Positions 9,394 through 18,931 of a DNA stretch of 64,000 bases are shown in pieces; positions within the stretch are counted from its first letter, which is position 1; every line of letters starts with the position of its first letter. Below the pieces are notes generated by a model. That model was given only the letters and a program-made list of their open reading frames with translations. It was not told the DNA's origin and searched no databases. A program made the translations under genes and the position numbers. The stretch is from Hoeflea_A sp965204935 (GTDB lineage Bacteria; Pseudomonadota; Alphaproteobacteria; Rhizobiales; Rhizobiaceae): the NCBI RefSeq assembly GCF_965204935.1, contig NZ_CBDBFO010000002.1; one strand, given 5' to 3'.

Positions 9394-10353
9394 TCAGCCG
9401 AGATTTGTAAGGCGCTCTTCATGGGCGATAAAGAACCCGCGCAGACGCTCACAGGCCAACAGTCCTGTCTGCACGTCCTGCGGATCATTGTCACCGGACT
9501 GGAAATCGAGTTTCGCTGCTGCAATTCGGATGGCGGCGGATTTCCCGGTTTGGACCACGTTCATGCCAGGCTCCAGATGGCCGGCAACAGCAGCAGAAAG
9601 AGCTACTGCCATGGTCGAGCAGAACTGCAGGTCCGCAAATCCATGTCCGGCCTTGAAAACGATGTAGATCTCTTTGCGGTAGCGCTCCATGCCCTCGGCA
9701 TCCTTGAAGTAGACCCAGTCTGATCCGCCTGGCACCGGCGCCGGCGGTGGCATCCGCAGCAAAGGCGTATGCTCCTGGCACATCTGATGTATCAGGGCCC
9801 ATGTCCTGGTGGCGCCGTCATGCGGCACCGACTGCCAGCCATTTTGCTTTTTCCTGATCCCGTCGCGAAGGCGGTCCGCCAGGAACGCAGAACGCTTGTC
9901 CTGCGCCGCAGCAAGCACCTGGCAAAGCTCTTCATATGAAACCTGGAAGTCGAAGATACTGGAATTGCACGCCTTCAAGTAATCAGCTGGCGCCGCAATA
10001 ATGGTATTTACAGAGTCAACTCCGGTCTTGTTCCTCCAGGCTCGCGCCCGCAATGCGTATCGCTCGGGCTGATCCTGCGTGAAACTCGCGGCGATTTTAT
10101 TCTCCAGAAGCAGGAGCCGCAGCCCGTTCTGGGTCTGAAAGGAAATCACCAGGTCGTTTTCCCCCGCCGCCTCCGAGACGCTGATCCAGGCACTGGTGAA
10201 ATTTTCAGTTCGCAGTCCAAGCAGACCGCCAAAGAAGGCCGTGAGTTCAGTTTTTGCATGCAGCTCCATGCACAGAAGCAAATCGATGTCGCGCTCGCGC
10301 AGGCTCCCTAGTTCCGATCGGCGGATCAGAAGTTCCAAATTGGTGTCGGGCAT
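9394..10353 (-). CDS. PD-(D/E)XK nuclease-superfamily protein
   Basis: 319 residues. The N-terminal half carries a PD-(D/E)XK pattern: GENDLVISF (Asp) followed by LLLLENKIAA (E-x-K) and TQDQPERYALRA (a Gln/Tyr helix common in this superfamily). The second half has no feature I recognise. Proteins of this layout occur beside restriction systems and in defence islands. Their function is usually unknown, and an anti-phage or repair role here is only inferred from the nearby type I system. It is transcribed away from the IS110 element and is bordered downstream by the outer group II intron 5' end (9257). No partner gene is visible on the same strand. Confidence 0.65.
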   Translation of the reverse strand: MPDTNLELLIRRSELGSLRERDIDLLLCMELHAKTELTAFFGGLLGLRTENFTSAWISVSEAAGENDLVISFQTQNGLRLLLLENKIAASFTQDQPERYALRARAWRNKTGVDSVNTIIAAPADYLKACNSSIFDFQVSYEELCQVLAAAQDKRSAFLADRLRDGIRKKQNGWQSVPHDGATRTWALIHQMCQEHTPLLRMPPPAPVPGGSDWVYFKDAEGMERYRKEIYIVFKAGHGFADLQFCSTMAVALSAAVAGHLEPGMNVVQTGKSAAIRIAAAKLDFQSGDNDPQDVQTGLLACERLRGFFIAHEERLTNLG

Positions 10354-10947
10354 GAGGCCTCCTGACAGGGTTGCGTTGGGGAATTATAGCGGTTCTTTTG
10401 AACGCTGAATCGAAAGGGTTGAACGAACCCGCTGACGCGGGATTTCTGTGTGCGGAATCTTGCGCATTTGACGACGATTCCTACAACACTTGACGGCGAA
10501 TCCTGCGTACTTGACGGCGCTGATCCGCGCGAAGCGCGCTGTTTCTCCCGGAACTGATGCCTGGGCGCATTCTCCCTTCTGTTGATCCTGGCAGGCTGGC
10601 CTTTGGCCAGCCCGTGGCGAGCGTAAGCGAGCCCTTGTCGATTTTCAAGATACGGTTGCACGCGGCGGTTGGCCCTTCATCAGGCATGACCGCCGCGCAT
10701 GTTCAGCGTCTGCATTGCGCGCCCGGCGTCGCAGGCGCCCCTGACGCCGGTCGACAGGCCGGCGCCTCCTCAAGTCCCGCTGCCGCCGAGCGGCGGCGGT
10801 GTGTGCCGCTTGCGCTGCGACTCGCCTGCAAGTTCGATGTGATAAGACCGTATGTCCGTTTCTACCGGTGAGGTGGCTCGCCCTACACTGCACGTTCGAG
10901 GGTTGCTCGGATGGGCTGAGCCGATCCTCATCACAGGAGGACGAGCC
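10354..10947. other. Gene-free stretch upstream of the IS110-type transposase
   Basis: About 590 bases without a convincing gene; the ORFs on the minus strand are antisense to the transposase. It contains a strong inverted repeat, GGCTGGCC-TTT-GGCCAGCC, at 10594-10612. The part closest to the transposase presumably includes the left end of the IS110 element. In IS110-type elements the non-coding end next to the transposase start encodes the bridge RNA; I cannot fold it here, so this is only a place to look. Confidence 0.4.
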
Positions 10948-12057
10948 GTGGCAGATTATAGAGAAGCATTTGTCGGAATCGATGTTGCCAAATTGAGAAA
11001 CGCCATCGCGATTGCCGATGCGGGCCGTGAGGGAGAAGTTCGCTTCTTCGGAGAAGTCGACGCTTGTGTCGCAAGCATGCGCCGGACCATTCAGCGGATC
11101 GCCGACAGATTTGATCGACTGCATTTTTGCTATGAGGCCGGACCGACAGGCTATGGGCTCTATCGGCTCATCCGTTCTCTCGGGCATGAATGCACGGTCG
11201 TCGCCCCGTCGCTGATCCCAAGGAAGCCTGGCGACCGGGTGAAGACGAACCGCCGGGACGCTCTCTCGCTCGCCCGGCTTTTGCGCGCCGGCGAGCTTAC
11301 TGCGGTGTGGGTTCCCGATGCAGGCCACGAGGCGATGCGGGATCTCGTCCGCGCACGGTCGGCAGCGGTCGAGGTGCTGCGGGTCCATCGCCAGCAGGTG
11401 AGCGCTTTCATGCTCAAGCACGGCCGCGTCTATCCGCGCAAGAAAGGCTGGACGATGCGCTATTTGCGCTGGTTGCAGGAACAGACGTTCGATCACCCGG
11501 CGCACCAGATTGCGCTCCAGGAAATGGTTGAAGCCGTACGCATCTCCAAAGAGCGGGTTGAACGGCTGGAGCGCACCATCGAGGAGTTCGTTCCGGCCTG
11601 GTCGTTGGCACCGGTCGTACGAGCGCTCCGGACTTTGCGTGGCGTGGACCTGATCGTCGCTGTGACATTCGTCACCGAAGTTGGCGACGTGAGCCGGTTC
11701 GAAAGTCCGCGCCAGCTCATGGGATATCTCGGCCTCGTTCCCGGTGAGCGCTCGACTGGCGACACTATCAGGCGCGGCGGCATCACCAAGGCAGGAAACA
11801 GCCGGGTGCGCCAAATGCTGGTCGAGAGCGCCTGGGCCTATCGGCATCCGCCCAGGGTCGGGATAAAGAAGCTGTACAGACTGGAGCAGGCGTCACCGCG
11901 CGTGCGCGAGATCGCATGGAAGGCGCAGAGCCGCTTGACGGCCCGGTACCGAACGCTGAGTGGACGCGGCAAGCGGCCAACGGTGGTCTGCACTGCGGTC
12001 GCCCGCGAACTGGCCGGCTTCATGTGGGCCGTTGCCAGGGAGGCGCAGGCAAGCTGA
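10948..12057 (+). CDS. IS110-family transposase (DEDD recombinase)
   Basis: 369 residues from a GTG at 10948, chosen because AGGAGG lies 7 bases upstream; the longer ORF from 10852 has no such site. The N-terminal RuvC-like DEDD domain begins FVGIDVAKLRNAIA and continues with CYEAGPTGYGLYR and KTNRRDALSLARLLR. The C-terminal Tnp domain has LRTLRGVDLIVA and GLVPGERSTGDTIRRGGITK, including the catalytic Ser region. IS110-type enzymes cut and paste through a circular intermediate and are guided by an element-encoded bridge RNA (established for the family). The enzyme looks intact. Non-coding flanks lie on both sides (to about 10650 and 12200), but the element ends cannot be fixed because IS110 elements lack clear terminal repeats. 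Confidence 0.9.
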   Translation: MADYREAFVGIDVAKLRNAIAIADAGREGEVRFFGEVDACVASMRRTIQRIADRFDRLHFCYEAGPTGYGLYRLIRSLGHECTVVAPSLIPRKPGDRVKTNRRDALSLARLLRAGELTAVWVPDAGHEAMRDLVRARSAAVEVLRVHRQQVSAFMLKHGRVYPRKKGWTMRYLRWLQEQTFDHPAHQIALQEMVEAVRISKERVERLERTIEEFVPAWSLAPVVRALRTLRGVDLIVAVTFVTEVGDVSRFESPRQLMGYLGLVPGERSTGDTIRRGGITKAGNSRVRQMLVESAWAYRHPPRVGIKKLYRLEQASPRVREIAWKAQSRLTARYRTLSGRGKRPTVVCTAVARELAGFMWAVAREAQAS

Positions 12058-12242
12058 TCTTGCCCTTGTGGCAACACGAAACTCGCGCATGGGCGGAGGC
12101 GGGACCACGGCAGGGAAATGTCCGTCGAATGCTTTGTGGCCGGCTACTGGCCGACGCCCGCTGTAAGACAGGAACAGACCCGGACGCACAATCGGAAATG
12201 CGGTAGCCAACCCGCGCATCAGAGCTTGATCACCGACGTCCT

Positions 12243-13037
12243 TCAGTTCCGCCTCCACCCATGCGCGATCAATATCATGAACAGCCGATCTCCTCCTCGT
12301 TCTGGATCGGCCGGATATTCGACGTGCCAAACCTTGACAGCGGACATCAGAGCATTATGAACAATGCGGTCCAGTATGGCATCGGCGATTGTTGGCTCTC
12401 CCACAACAGCCGGCCAGTGTTCCATGGGGATCTGACTGGCGATCAGGATGGATTTTCGCCCGTAACGATGTTCGACGATTTCCAACAGGTCTCGCCGACC
12501 CTCGGCGCAGAAGCCTTGCAGGCCCCAGTCATCCAGAACCAGCAACGAGACCGTGGCGAGGCGGCGCATCATGCGCGTGTGCTTCCCGTCGTCGTCCCGC
12601 GTATGATTGAGGGCCGAGATCAGTTCCGGAACGCGCCGGTACAACACGGACTGCTTCTGGCGGCATGCCTGATGCGCAAGGGCGCAGGAAAGGAAGGTCT
12701 TTCCGGATCCGGTCGGCCCTTCGACGATCAGATTGACGGCTTGCCGGATCCAGTCACCGGCGGCGAGCTGGGTCAGTGTGCCGCGGGCGACGCCGCGCCC
12801 GGCGCTGCAGTCGACATCCTGGATGTCGGCGCGAATGCGAAGCTGGGCCTGGCGCAGATTGTTGAGGTAGCTCTTCTGGTCGCGGTGTGCGACTTCACGC
12901 TCAAGCATCATGGCAAGCCGGTCGTCGAAGCCGAGTTGATCGATGTCGGCAATGTCACGCTGCTCTTCCAGAGCCTCGACCATTCCGGACAGTTTGAGTT
13001 GAAGCATACGCTCGATATTGGGCTGGCGCAGGGTCAT
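12243..13037 (-). CDS. istB: IS21 helper ATPase IstB, C-terminus probably altered
   Basis: 264 residues. AAA+ ATPase with Walker A VEGPTGSGKTFLSCALA near residue 108 and Walker B SLLVLDDWGL near 168, plus the family segment SILIASQIPMEHWP. IstB is the target-selection helper of the IS21 transposase IstA. Its ATG overlaps the istA stop (ATGA, 13034-13037), the standard istA-istB arrangement. After ILDRIVHNA, where family members normally continue with HRI..., the sequence changes to a different, Pro/Arg-containing tail. So the last ~38 residues are probably read from sequence beyond a broken left end of the element. If so, the IS21 copy lacks one terminal repeat and may be immobile. Confidence 0.85.
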   Translation of the reverse strand: MTLRQPNIERMLQLKLSGMVEALEEQRDIADIDQLGFDDRLAMMLEREVAHRDQKSYLNNLRQAQLRIRADIQDVDCSAGRGVARGTLTQLAAGDWIRQAVNLIVEGPTGSGKTFLSCALAHQACRQKQSVLYRRVPELISALNHTRDDDGKHTRMMRRLATVSLLVLDDWGLQGFCAEGRRDLLEIVEHRYGRKSILIASQIPMEHWPAVVGEPTIADAILDRIVHNALMSAVKVWHVEYPADPERGGDRLFMILIAHGWRRN

Positions 13038-14638
13038 GGTTTCTCCTCCTCCTTGTTCTTCGCGTAGTAGTTTGGCCCGCGTAAATTGGCGTGGCCGGGG
13101 ATGATCTCTTCAGGCTCCGGACGCACAACCACCTTGCCGCCTTTCTTCAGGCGCTCCCGCAGATAGCCCGAAGCGAGCCGGTTGAGGCTGAGGGCCTGTG
13201 CGCAAACCGCGTCGACGCGCTTGTCGCCATGGGTTTCGGCGAGGCGGTTCATGCCCTGCACGGCGGTGTAGGCCTGTTCCGGAAAGTCCCGGGAGGCCAT
13301 GCAGCGTTCGGCCCAGGCCAGCGCATTCGCGCCGATGCGGCGCGCCCGTGCGAGCAGGACATCGCCGTAGTCGGGACTGCGGATGTCGCGCACCGCCTTG
13401 AGCCGATCGGGCATGTGATCCGGGTGCGTCGCATATTGGTTGCGCCCGCTCTTGAGACGATGGACGGCGATGCGTTCCCCGCCCCGGTCAAGGAACACTT
13501 CGATCATGCGCTCGCCGACGCGCACTTCGACGCCACGCCCGATGTGGCCTTCGGGCACGGAATAATGGTTGCGATCAAACGCCACGTGACCATTCGGAGC
13601 CACTTTGCGGCTGTGCCAGGCGCCCCACTCCCAGGGATGCGCCGGGAGCGGAACCAGAGTTGCGCGCTCGTGCGCTTCGAACACCGCGCGCCGGCTTTCC
13701 CCCTTTGCCATTGGTGTCGTGTTGAGTTGCTCAAGCTCGCGGCGGATGGCGGCGTTCATCGCGCCGACCGAGAAGAACGTCTCGTGGCGCAGCGGCAGCA
13801 GGATACGGCACTGAACCGCTTTCACGGCTGCCTCGGCTGGACCCTTATCCGTCGGTTTTTTCGGTCGTGCCGGTAGAATTGCCAGGCCGTAATGTTTGGC
13901 GAATTCCCGGAAACTCGGGTTGAGATGCGGCTCCTCGCGGTCGGCCTTTGTCACCCCGGACTTCAGATTGTCGATGATCCAGCGCCTGGGGCTGGCGCCG
14001 AAATACTCCAGCGCACGTCGATGCGCCATCGTCCAATGACAGATCGTCTGGTCCGGCAACGCCTCGGCGTAGATCAGGGTCGAGTGGGGCAGCAGCGCGA
14101 CGAAGATCTCCACGTCCACCTCGCCGGTGGCCGTGCGCACAGGCAGGGTTTTACCGGAAAAATCCGACATGCCGTAAAGCCCTGGCGCATAGTCGAAACG
14201 CATCTGCGTCGGCGCGTGCCGGCCAGCCAGTTGCCCCTTGAGCACCGCGCAGAACCGACTGTAGCTGTAGGCAGCGCCGCCCTGCGCCCGAACCTCGTCG
14301 CGGTACTCAATCCAGAGCTGACGCCGGGTGAGCCTGGCACGGCGCCGACCGCGGGGGGCCGTGTACGCTTCGATGAGCGCATCCCAGTCAGGCTGAACGG
14401 TCTCACTGTCGCGTTCGTTCCGCGGGTAAAGCCGTGCACGAAGCGCCTCATCATCGAGGTCGTCCGCAAGCGGCCAGCTGGACAGCCGCGCCGCCGCCGC
14501 CCGCTTAAGCACATTCGATACCGTGCCTGCGCTCACGCCAATCGCTGCGGCAATCTCGTCGCGCGACAAATCCAGTTCATAACGGTGACGCAGAATATCC
14601 TTTATGTTGATCATGTCGGTCCTCTTCATCAGGCCCAT
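13034..14638 (-). CDS. istA: IS21 transposase IstA
   Basis: 534 residues. An N-terminal helix-turn-helix (LSRDEIAAAIGVSAGTVSNVL) is followed by a DDE/RNase H-like integrase core: MSDFSGKTLPV (first Asp), WIIDNLKSGV (second Asp), and a later Glu within KGPAEAAVK. The C-terminal domain includes NHYSVPEGHIG, typical of IS21 IstA. Catalyses transposition together with IstB, whose gene overlaps by four bases downstream. The ATG at 14638 or the Met at position 4 or 9 could be used; TTCATCAGG before the start gives no strong ribosome site. The frame is unbroken. Confidence 0.9.
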   Translation of the reverse strand: MGLMKRTDMINIKDILRHRYELDLSRDEIAAAIGVSAGTVSNVLKRAAAARLSSWPLADDLDDEALRARLYPRNERDSETVQPDWDALIEAYTAPRGRRRARLTRRQLWIEYRDEVRAQGGAAYSYSRFCAVLKGQLAGRHAPTQMRFDYAPGLYGMSDFSGKTLPVRTATGEVDVEIFVALLPHSTLIYAEALPDQTICHWTMAHRRALEYFGASPRRWIIDNLKSGVTKADREEPHLNPSFREFAKHYGLAILPARPKKPTDKGPAEAAVKAVQCRILLPLRHETFFSVGAMNAAIRRELEQLNTTPMAKGESRRAVFEAHERATLVPLPAHPWEWGAWHSRKVAPNGHVAFDRNHYSVPEGHIGRGVEVRVGERMIEVFLDRGGERIAVHRLKSGRNQYATHPDHMPDRLKAVRDIRSPDYGDVLLARARRIGANALAWAERCMASRDFPEQAYTAVQGMNRLAETHGDKRVDAVCAQALSLNRLASGYLRERLKKGGKVVVRPEPEEIIPGHANLRGPNYYAKNKEEEKP

Positions 14639-14681
14639 GCCTCCTCAATTCGATCTTTTGATCGATGAGGCAGTGAGGCCA

Positions 14682-14764
14682 TCGAGGTCGAACGGATCCC
14701 CGAATACGAAGCCCGGATCGCAGCGCTGGAGCGGCTTGTCGGGCGTCAGGCAAGGCCCGTTTGA
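14682..14764 (+). pseudogene. Remnant of an IS3-type OrfA
   Basis: A short frame reads VERIPEYEARIAALERLVGR before running into a stop. This resembles the coiled-coil end of IS3-family OrfA proteins. There is no start and no OrfB. Weak evidence because of its length. Confidence 0.35.
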
Positions 14765-15283
14765 CGCCGTCGCGTGAGACCGCAAAGCATGCGGCCGACC
14801 ATCCTGCCAGCCGCAACGATCGTGCGCGGTGACGCAAATCGTCCCGTGCACCGATTGATCCGTGCGGCGATGTATGCCCTGCCTGCAGAGCCCACACAAT
14901 TCCCGATGTGCGGTACGATGCTGCGTCGAGCCGCCCATTCGGGCGGCAAAAAGCCCCCGCCGTGCGCCCCGCAGGCCGATGCCTGCTTGCCCGCCCTTCG
15001 CCCCGCGGCGGGGGCTTTTTCCGGTCGCAAGCGCGCTTGCTCGGATCGAGCGGGACTGACGCCCCGCGCATGATCCATGTGGACACAAAGCGCCGGGACC
15101 GGCGCTTTGTGTGTTCTCACACCCCATACACCTCAAGGTGTACACACTTGCCCCTGCAAACCGTCCCGATCCCTTGTTCCTGAAGGCGATTACACCGTGT
15201 ACAATGACCATATCCGGCGATTACACCCGGCCGGAAAAATCCCCTCGATCGCCTGTCGCGCCCGGGATTGCGACTGTATACGG
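14765..15283. other. Gene-free stretch with a strong hairpin, between IS21 and the mobilizable element
   Basis: No convincing gene; the ORFs in several frames have no recognisable features. It includes a perfect 14-bp inverted repeat at 15083-15112 (ACACAAAGCGCCGG and its complement) with a loop of only two bases. The sequence may act as a transcription terminator for the mob operon, which reads towards it from the right. A second weak symmetry, GGTGTACACA near 15136, follows. Confidence 0.4.
15083..15112. terminator. Candidate terminator or recombination hairpin
   Basis: Perfect 14-bp stems ACACAAAGCGCCGG / CCGGCGCTTTGTGT separated by GA. The GC-rich centre fits an intrinsic terminator for the minus-strand mob operon ending at 15284. 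However, there is no clear T-run on either side, so another role, such as an element end, is possible. Confidence 0.4.
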
Positions 15284-16411
15284 CTAGCGTTCGGCTTCCA
15301 GGTCCCGCACACTCTGTTTTTGTCTTTGCCTTTGCCTTTCGATCTGCTTCTGTTTCAGGGACGCGGACAGGCCCGGCATGCCGCGCGATGAGGCCCTGGC
15401 GGCAGCCGAGATCGCCGACAGCATCCTGCCGGCGGAGGGCAGGTTTTGCCTTGCCGGCTGACGGGAGACGGCCGCGGCGGCTCCGGACCGTTCCGCGTGA
15501 CGCAAGCCCGGGAGACGCGCCTGCTGCCTGGCCCTCTCCAGATCGAAGCCGAGCGTGCGGGCTTCTTGTGCCCAGGCCCTGAACAGGGCCGCGCGTTCGC
15601 GCGGACGTTTCGCCTGCCGGGTTCTGAGCGCAGCCTGTTCCATGCCCCTCGGGGTGTGGTAGCCATGCTGTTTCGCGGCCTGTTCGATCGCCTGGCGTCG
15701 CTTGGAGAAAGCCCGTTCGACAGAGCGCGGGACGGCTGTCAGACGGAATGTGCTTCCATGTCGCTCGATCGCATGGCCGTCCCGTTCGAGCGCATTGGCC
15801 AGATGTTCGCGATAGACCCTGCCGGCCTCCTTTTGCGCCTTGTAGAGGTCCCGGCTGATCAGCGTGCCCCAGGACCCGTCGCGGCGCGGGGCCGTGTTGA
15901 AGATGAAGGCATGGGTATGAAGCTGGGGGTCGAGATCGCGGCTGGTATGATGATGGAAACGCGCGATTGTGAGCCCCGCGACCTCTTGCCTGACGATCCC
16001 GCCCTTGCCGCGACGGGTGAAGGCATGGGTGTCTTCCAGATGACGGGTCGCGGCGGTGACGGCGCTGCGATGGGCCGTCTCGATTCCGGCGCGGTCGGTT
16101 TCCGGAGCGAGCGCCCAAAGGACCGACACGGATTTGGGCGCACTGAAAGTCATGTCCCAGCCCGGCGCATGGGTCCTGTTTCCGATCTGAACCAGCGCCT
16201 CGCCGGTCTTCGGGTCGAGACCGTTCAAGGCGGCCTCGAACTCGGGCTTCGAGACGGGGCCTTCCAGGGCGAGGCGTTCGGCCCCGCGCCCGGCCCAGTC
16301 GCTGTCCGCGTCGGCTTCGCCTTCGCGCGTATAGTATTCGTCCCCGGCCATATGGCTGAAATAGGCGACCGCGGCACAGACCGAATTGCGCGCCGAGATG
16401 GAAGCGACCAT
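15284..16411 (-). CDS. MobF-type (TrwC/TraI-like) conjugative relaxase, relaxase domain only
   Basis: 375 residues. The N-terminal TrwC relaxase domain is clear: DMTFSAPKSVSVLWAL (residues ~86-101), and the HUH metal site in HHHTSRDLDPQLHTH (His153-155 with H165 and H167). It nicks at oriT and stays covalently bound to the 5' end during transfer. Full-length MobF relaxases carry a helicase domain after the relaxase; here the protein ends in an Arg/Gln-rich tail without one, either a compact relaxase or a truncated gene. Its ATG shares the A of the upstream coupling-protein stop (TGATG at 16411), so the two are translationally coupled. No type IV secretion genes are present, so transfer would need a helper. 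Confidence 0.85.
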   Translation of the reverse strand: MVASISARNSVCAAVAYFSHMAGDEYYTREGEADADSDWAGRGAERLALEGPVSKPEFEAALNGLDPKTGEALVQIGNRTHAPGWDMTFSAPKSVSVLWALAPETDRAGIETAHRSAVTAATRHLEDTHAFTRRGKGGIVRQEVAGLTIARFHHHTSRDLDPQLHTHAFIFNTAPRRDGSWGTLISRDLYKAQKEAGRVYREHLANALERDGHAIERHGSTFRLTAVPRSVERAFSKRRQAIEQAAKQHGYHTPRGMEQAALRTRQAKRPRERAALFRAWAQEARTLGFDLERARQQARLPGLRHAERSGAAAAVSRQPARQNLPSAGRMLSAISAAARASSRGMPGLSASLKQKQIERQRQRQKQSVRDLEAER

Positions 16412-18219
16412 CAGGCGTCGAACCTCTGCTTCGAGCCCCCCTTGATGTGACGCACCGCGTCCGGCGACAGGACCGGCCTGCTTTCCGTTTCGGGTCTGGC
16501 CTCCGGGAGCGGCGCAAGCGCTCTTGCCGGCGCTTCGGTCCAGTCGGCCAGGACGCTGGCCGGGCGCTGCTCGGGCAGGGTCCGGAAAGGGGCGGTGATG
16601 TCATAGACATGCTCGCCCGGACCGACCATCAGCGCCCGGATCCCGCCTTTCACGACACCCAGCCGGTCGGACAGTTCGGACGGGGTGACGACATCCCTGT
16701 CCTCGCTCACCGTGACACGGGCAACCGAACGCTTGCCGGCGCTCCAGGTCTCGCTCCTGCGTTCCACCTCGACCCTCTGCCTGCCGATCAGGCGGCTGGT
16801 CATCTCGGCGCTTTCGCCAAGGTTCATGCGGGTGACGATATGGGTGCCGATCATGCCGATCCAGGCATTGGCCTGGTCCGGCCCGTAGGTCTTGCGGATC
16901 TGGGACAGATCCTGTGCCCCCAGCACCACGCTGATGCCCTTGGAGCGCCCGACATCCAGGAGGGTCGAAAAGTGGTCCAGACGCTCAAGCTGCGGGAACT
17001 CGTCAAGGAACAGCCAGGTCCGGCGCTCGGGGTTTTCCGGCATGGCCGGCGAACCCGCATGGGAGGCGAGCAGGCCGATAATGCCCGACAGCCATGCCTT
17101 CGTCAGTTGCGGAAACCGGCCATCGTGCTGCAGCACGATCGGATGACACGCAGGATGGCGCAGCCACGCGCGAACGCAGAAAGGGCGAACGCGGCAACTC
17201 TCCGGCCAGGCCTGCGCCAGCACGCCGGCAATGTTCATGTGCGCCTTGAAGGTGGAAAGAATGGACTGGGTGGTCTTGCTGTCAGGGTCTTTCAGGAATT
17301 GCCCCGCTTCGGGGTGATAGCGTTCGGCAACCTCGAGCAACTGCTGCGCATCGGCGACGGCCAGTGCGCGCAGATCGGTCCAGCTCCAGGCCTCCGCAAG
17401 CCGGGTCTGCAGACTGACGATGCAGGCGACCAGGATTTCCCGCGCCGCATCCGACCAGATCCGGTCCGAGCGGCTTTCCGGGATCAGCCGGGCGGCAAGC
17501 TCGCGGGCCTCCTGCGGCGTGCGGCAGTCGGCGGCAATATTCCATTGCAGGGAGCGCCGGTCATGCGGGGCGATGAGGCCGCCGAGCACGGGGAGCCTTG
17601 CGGTGAGGTCGCCCTTGACGTCGAGGATCAGCACCTTGTCGCCGCGCCCGATCGCTTCCAGCATCAGGTGCTGCATCACCGTGGTCTTGCCCGCCCCGGT
17701 GCTGCCCCAGATCAGGAAGTGGCGGCTTTCGCGGTCGCGGCTGAGCGCGATGCCCGGCGGAAACATCAGGCCGGCGCCTGACCGGCGGCATTCCTTTTGC
17801 GACAGGCGCCTGAGTTCCCGGATCGCGGCCTTTCCGGTAAAATGCCTGCGCCCGCGAACGACCTTGACCGGGCGCGGCTCGTTCAGGACGCGGGCCATGA
17901 AGGCGATCCAGCCGAGCAGGCCGAGCCCGGCAAGGCCCGAGACGAGATTGTGGCGAAGGGCAAAGGCATCGTGGGTGCCGTAATGGTCCATCGTGGCCTT
18001 GCAGCGCGTCCATTGATAGGACCCGACAGGATCCCCGATAAGGGCGGTGATGCGAGCCTTGCCGCACCGGTCCATGAAGGCCTTGTCATGGCGCTGGATA
18101 TGGCCGGGCGCGGTCTCGGCGCCGGCCGGCCAGGTACGGAAGCCTGCCTCGTAGGCCCCGAGGGCGGCAAGGGTTGCGAGCGCGCTTGCCGCGCCGAGTA
18201 TCCGTTTTGCCTTTGCCAT
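16411..18219 (-). CDS. Type IV coupling protein (TraD/TrwB-like conjugative ATPase)
   Basis: About 602 residues from the ATG at 18219, chosen over a longer frame because AGGAG lies just upstream within the preceding gene. Membrane segments near residues 8-22 and 92-110 anchor the N-terminus. The FtsK/VirD4-like motor has Walker A WGSTGAGKTT (~171-180), LILDVKGD, and Walker B TWLFLDEFPQL, and the conserved SKGISVVLGAQDLSQI. It pumps relaxase-bound DNA to a secretion channel. It lies between the small DNA-binding protein gene and the relaxase gene, all on the minus strand and nearly touching, so the three form a mob operon. Confidence 0.88.
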   Translation of the reverse strand: MAKAKRILGAASALATLAALGAYEAGFRTWPAGAETAPGHIQRHDKAFMDRCGKARITALIGDPVGSYQWTRCKATMDHYGTHDAFALRHNLVSGLAGLGLLGWIAFMARVLNEPRPVKVVRGRRHFTGKAAIRELRRLSQKECRRSGAGLMFPPGIALSRDRESRHFLIWGSTGAGKTTVMQHLMLEAIGRGDKVLILDVKGDLTARLPVLGGLIAPHDRRSLQWNIAADCRTPQEARELAARLIPESRSDRIWSDAAREILVACIVSLQTRLAEAWSWTDLRALAVADAQQLLEVAERYHPEAGQFLKDPDSKTTQSILSTFKAHMNIAGVLAQAWPESCRVRPFCVRAWLRHPACHPIVLQHDGRFPQLTKAWLSGIIGLLASHAGSPAMPENPERRTWLFLDEFPQLERLDHFSTLLDVGRSKGISVVLGAQDLSQIRKTYGPDQANAWIGMIGTHIVTRMNLGESAEMTSRLIGRQRVEVERRSETWSAGKRSVARVTVSEDRDVVTPSELSDRLGVVKGGIRALMVGPGEHVYDITAPFRTLPEQRPASVLADWTEAPARALAPLPEARPETESRPVLSPDAVRHIKGGSKQRFDA

Positions 18220-18220
18220 C

Positions 18221-18565
18221 CTACTTCTCCTCTTCGATGGTCTGGCCGCTGAGCGCGCGCAAGAGCTGATCGAACATGGCCTCGATATGGACAAGCGCGT
18301 CACGGTTGGCGTCAGTGGCCTGCAGAGCCGCCTGAAGATCCTGGCCGAGAGCCGCGAGACCGCGCTCGATCTTCAGGAGCCGTTCGGCTTGCTTATGGGG
18401 ATCGCCGTCCGCCAGGCCGGCGCGGATCAGATCTCTGGCCACGGCGGTGGGCGTGGCCGACAGACGCCTCGCCCGCTCCGTGAGCCGGTCGATATCCGTC
18501 AGCGCCAGGCGAATGGAAAGCGGGCGTGTGGGGGAAGGGGCAGACTGGGATATGCCGGTCGTCAT
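18221..18565 (-). CDS. Relaxosome accessory protein, ribbon-helix-helix type
   Basis: 114 residues. RPLSIRLALTDIDRLTERA followed by TPTAVARDLIRAGLA fits a MobC/TraJ-like ribbon-helix-helix DNA-binding fold. The C-terminal half is helical and probably mediates multimerisation. Such proteins bind near oriT, help the relaxase nick, and often repress their own operon. It is the first gene of the mob operon; the divergent xis/int genes lie on the other side of a 366-base intergenic region that could hold oriT. Assignment is by motif and context. Confidence 0.7.
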   Translation of the reverse strand: MTTGISQSAPSPTRPLSIRLALTDIDRLTERARRLSATPTAVARDLIRAGLADGDPHKQAERLLKIERGLAALGQDLQAALQATDANRDALVHIEAMFDQLLRALSGQTIEEEK

Positions 18566-18689
18566 GGCCTTTGCTCCGGGGCTGAAAACCGCAAAAAGCT
18601 AGGCGGTGCGAGGGCCGGATACAAACATGACGGCATTGAAAGGCTCGGGCGGATTGAGGCGTTCGCAGTCTAACCCTTGAATTCGCCAT

Positions 18690-18745
18690 GTGTCAGAATG
18701 TCGCAGGCTGTTTGCGCTATAGCGCGATCTTTTGCGACGCTTCAT
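18690..18745. other. Candidate oriT / operator: nested inverted repeat
   Basis: A perfect 12-bp palindrome GCGCTATAGCGC (18714-18725) lies inside a flanking GTCGCA...TGCGAC pair (18700-18705 and 18733-18738). It is in the intergenic region between the mob operon and the divergent xis/int genes, the usual place for oriT and for promoters controlled by accessory proteins. No nic site can be assigned from sequence alone. Confidence 0.4.
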
Positions 18746-18931
18746 GCCTTTGTACGATTGGCCACTCGGCCGGCGAATTCCGCGATTTGACAAATGGAAT
18801 CCCGTTGCAATTCTCATGTGTATCGCACGTGCGGGCGTATGTACTGCGATCTTCGGCCGATCTGAAATTCTGAACTCAACCCCTCGGCTCCACAGGCGAA
18901 CCCATGGCCCGCGCAGGACTTGAGGAAAGGC

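Noticed and set aside
10645..11847. 400-residue minus-strand ORF
   Set aside because: It is antisense to the IS110-type transposase; composition is that of a shadow frame.
15117..16610. 497-residue minus-strand ORF and 334-residue plus-strand ORF over the relaxase gene
   Set aside because: Low-complexity Arg/Pro-rich shadows; the relaxase with its HUH motif is the real gene.
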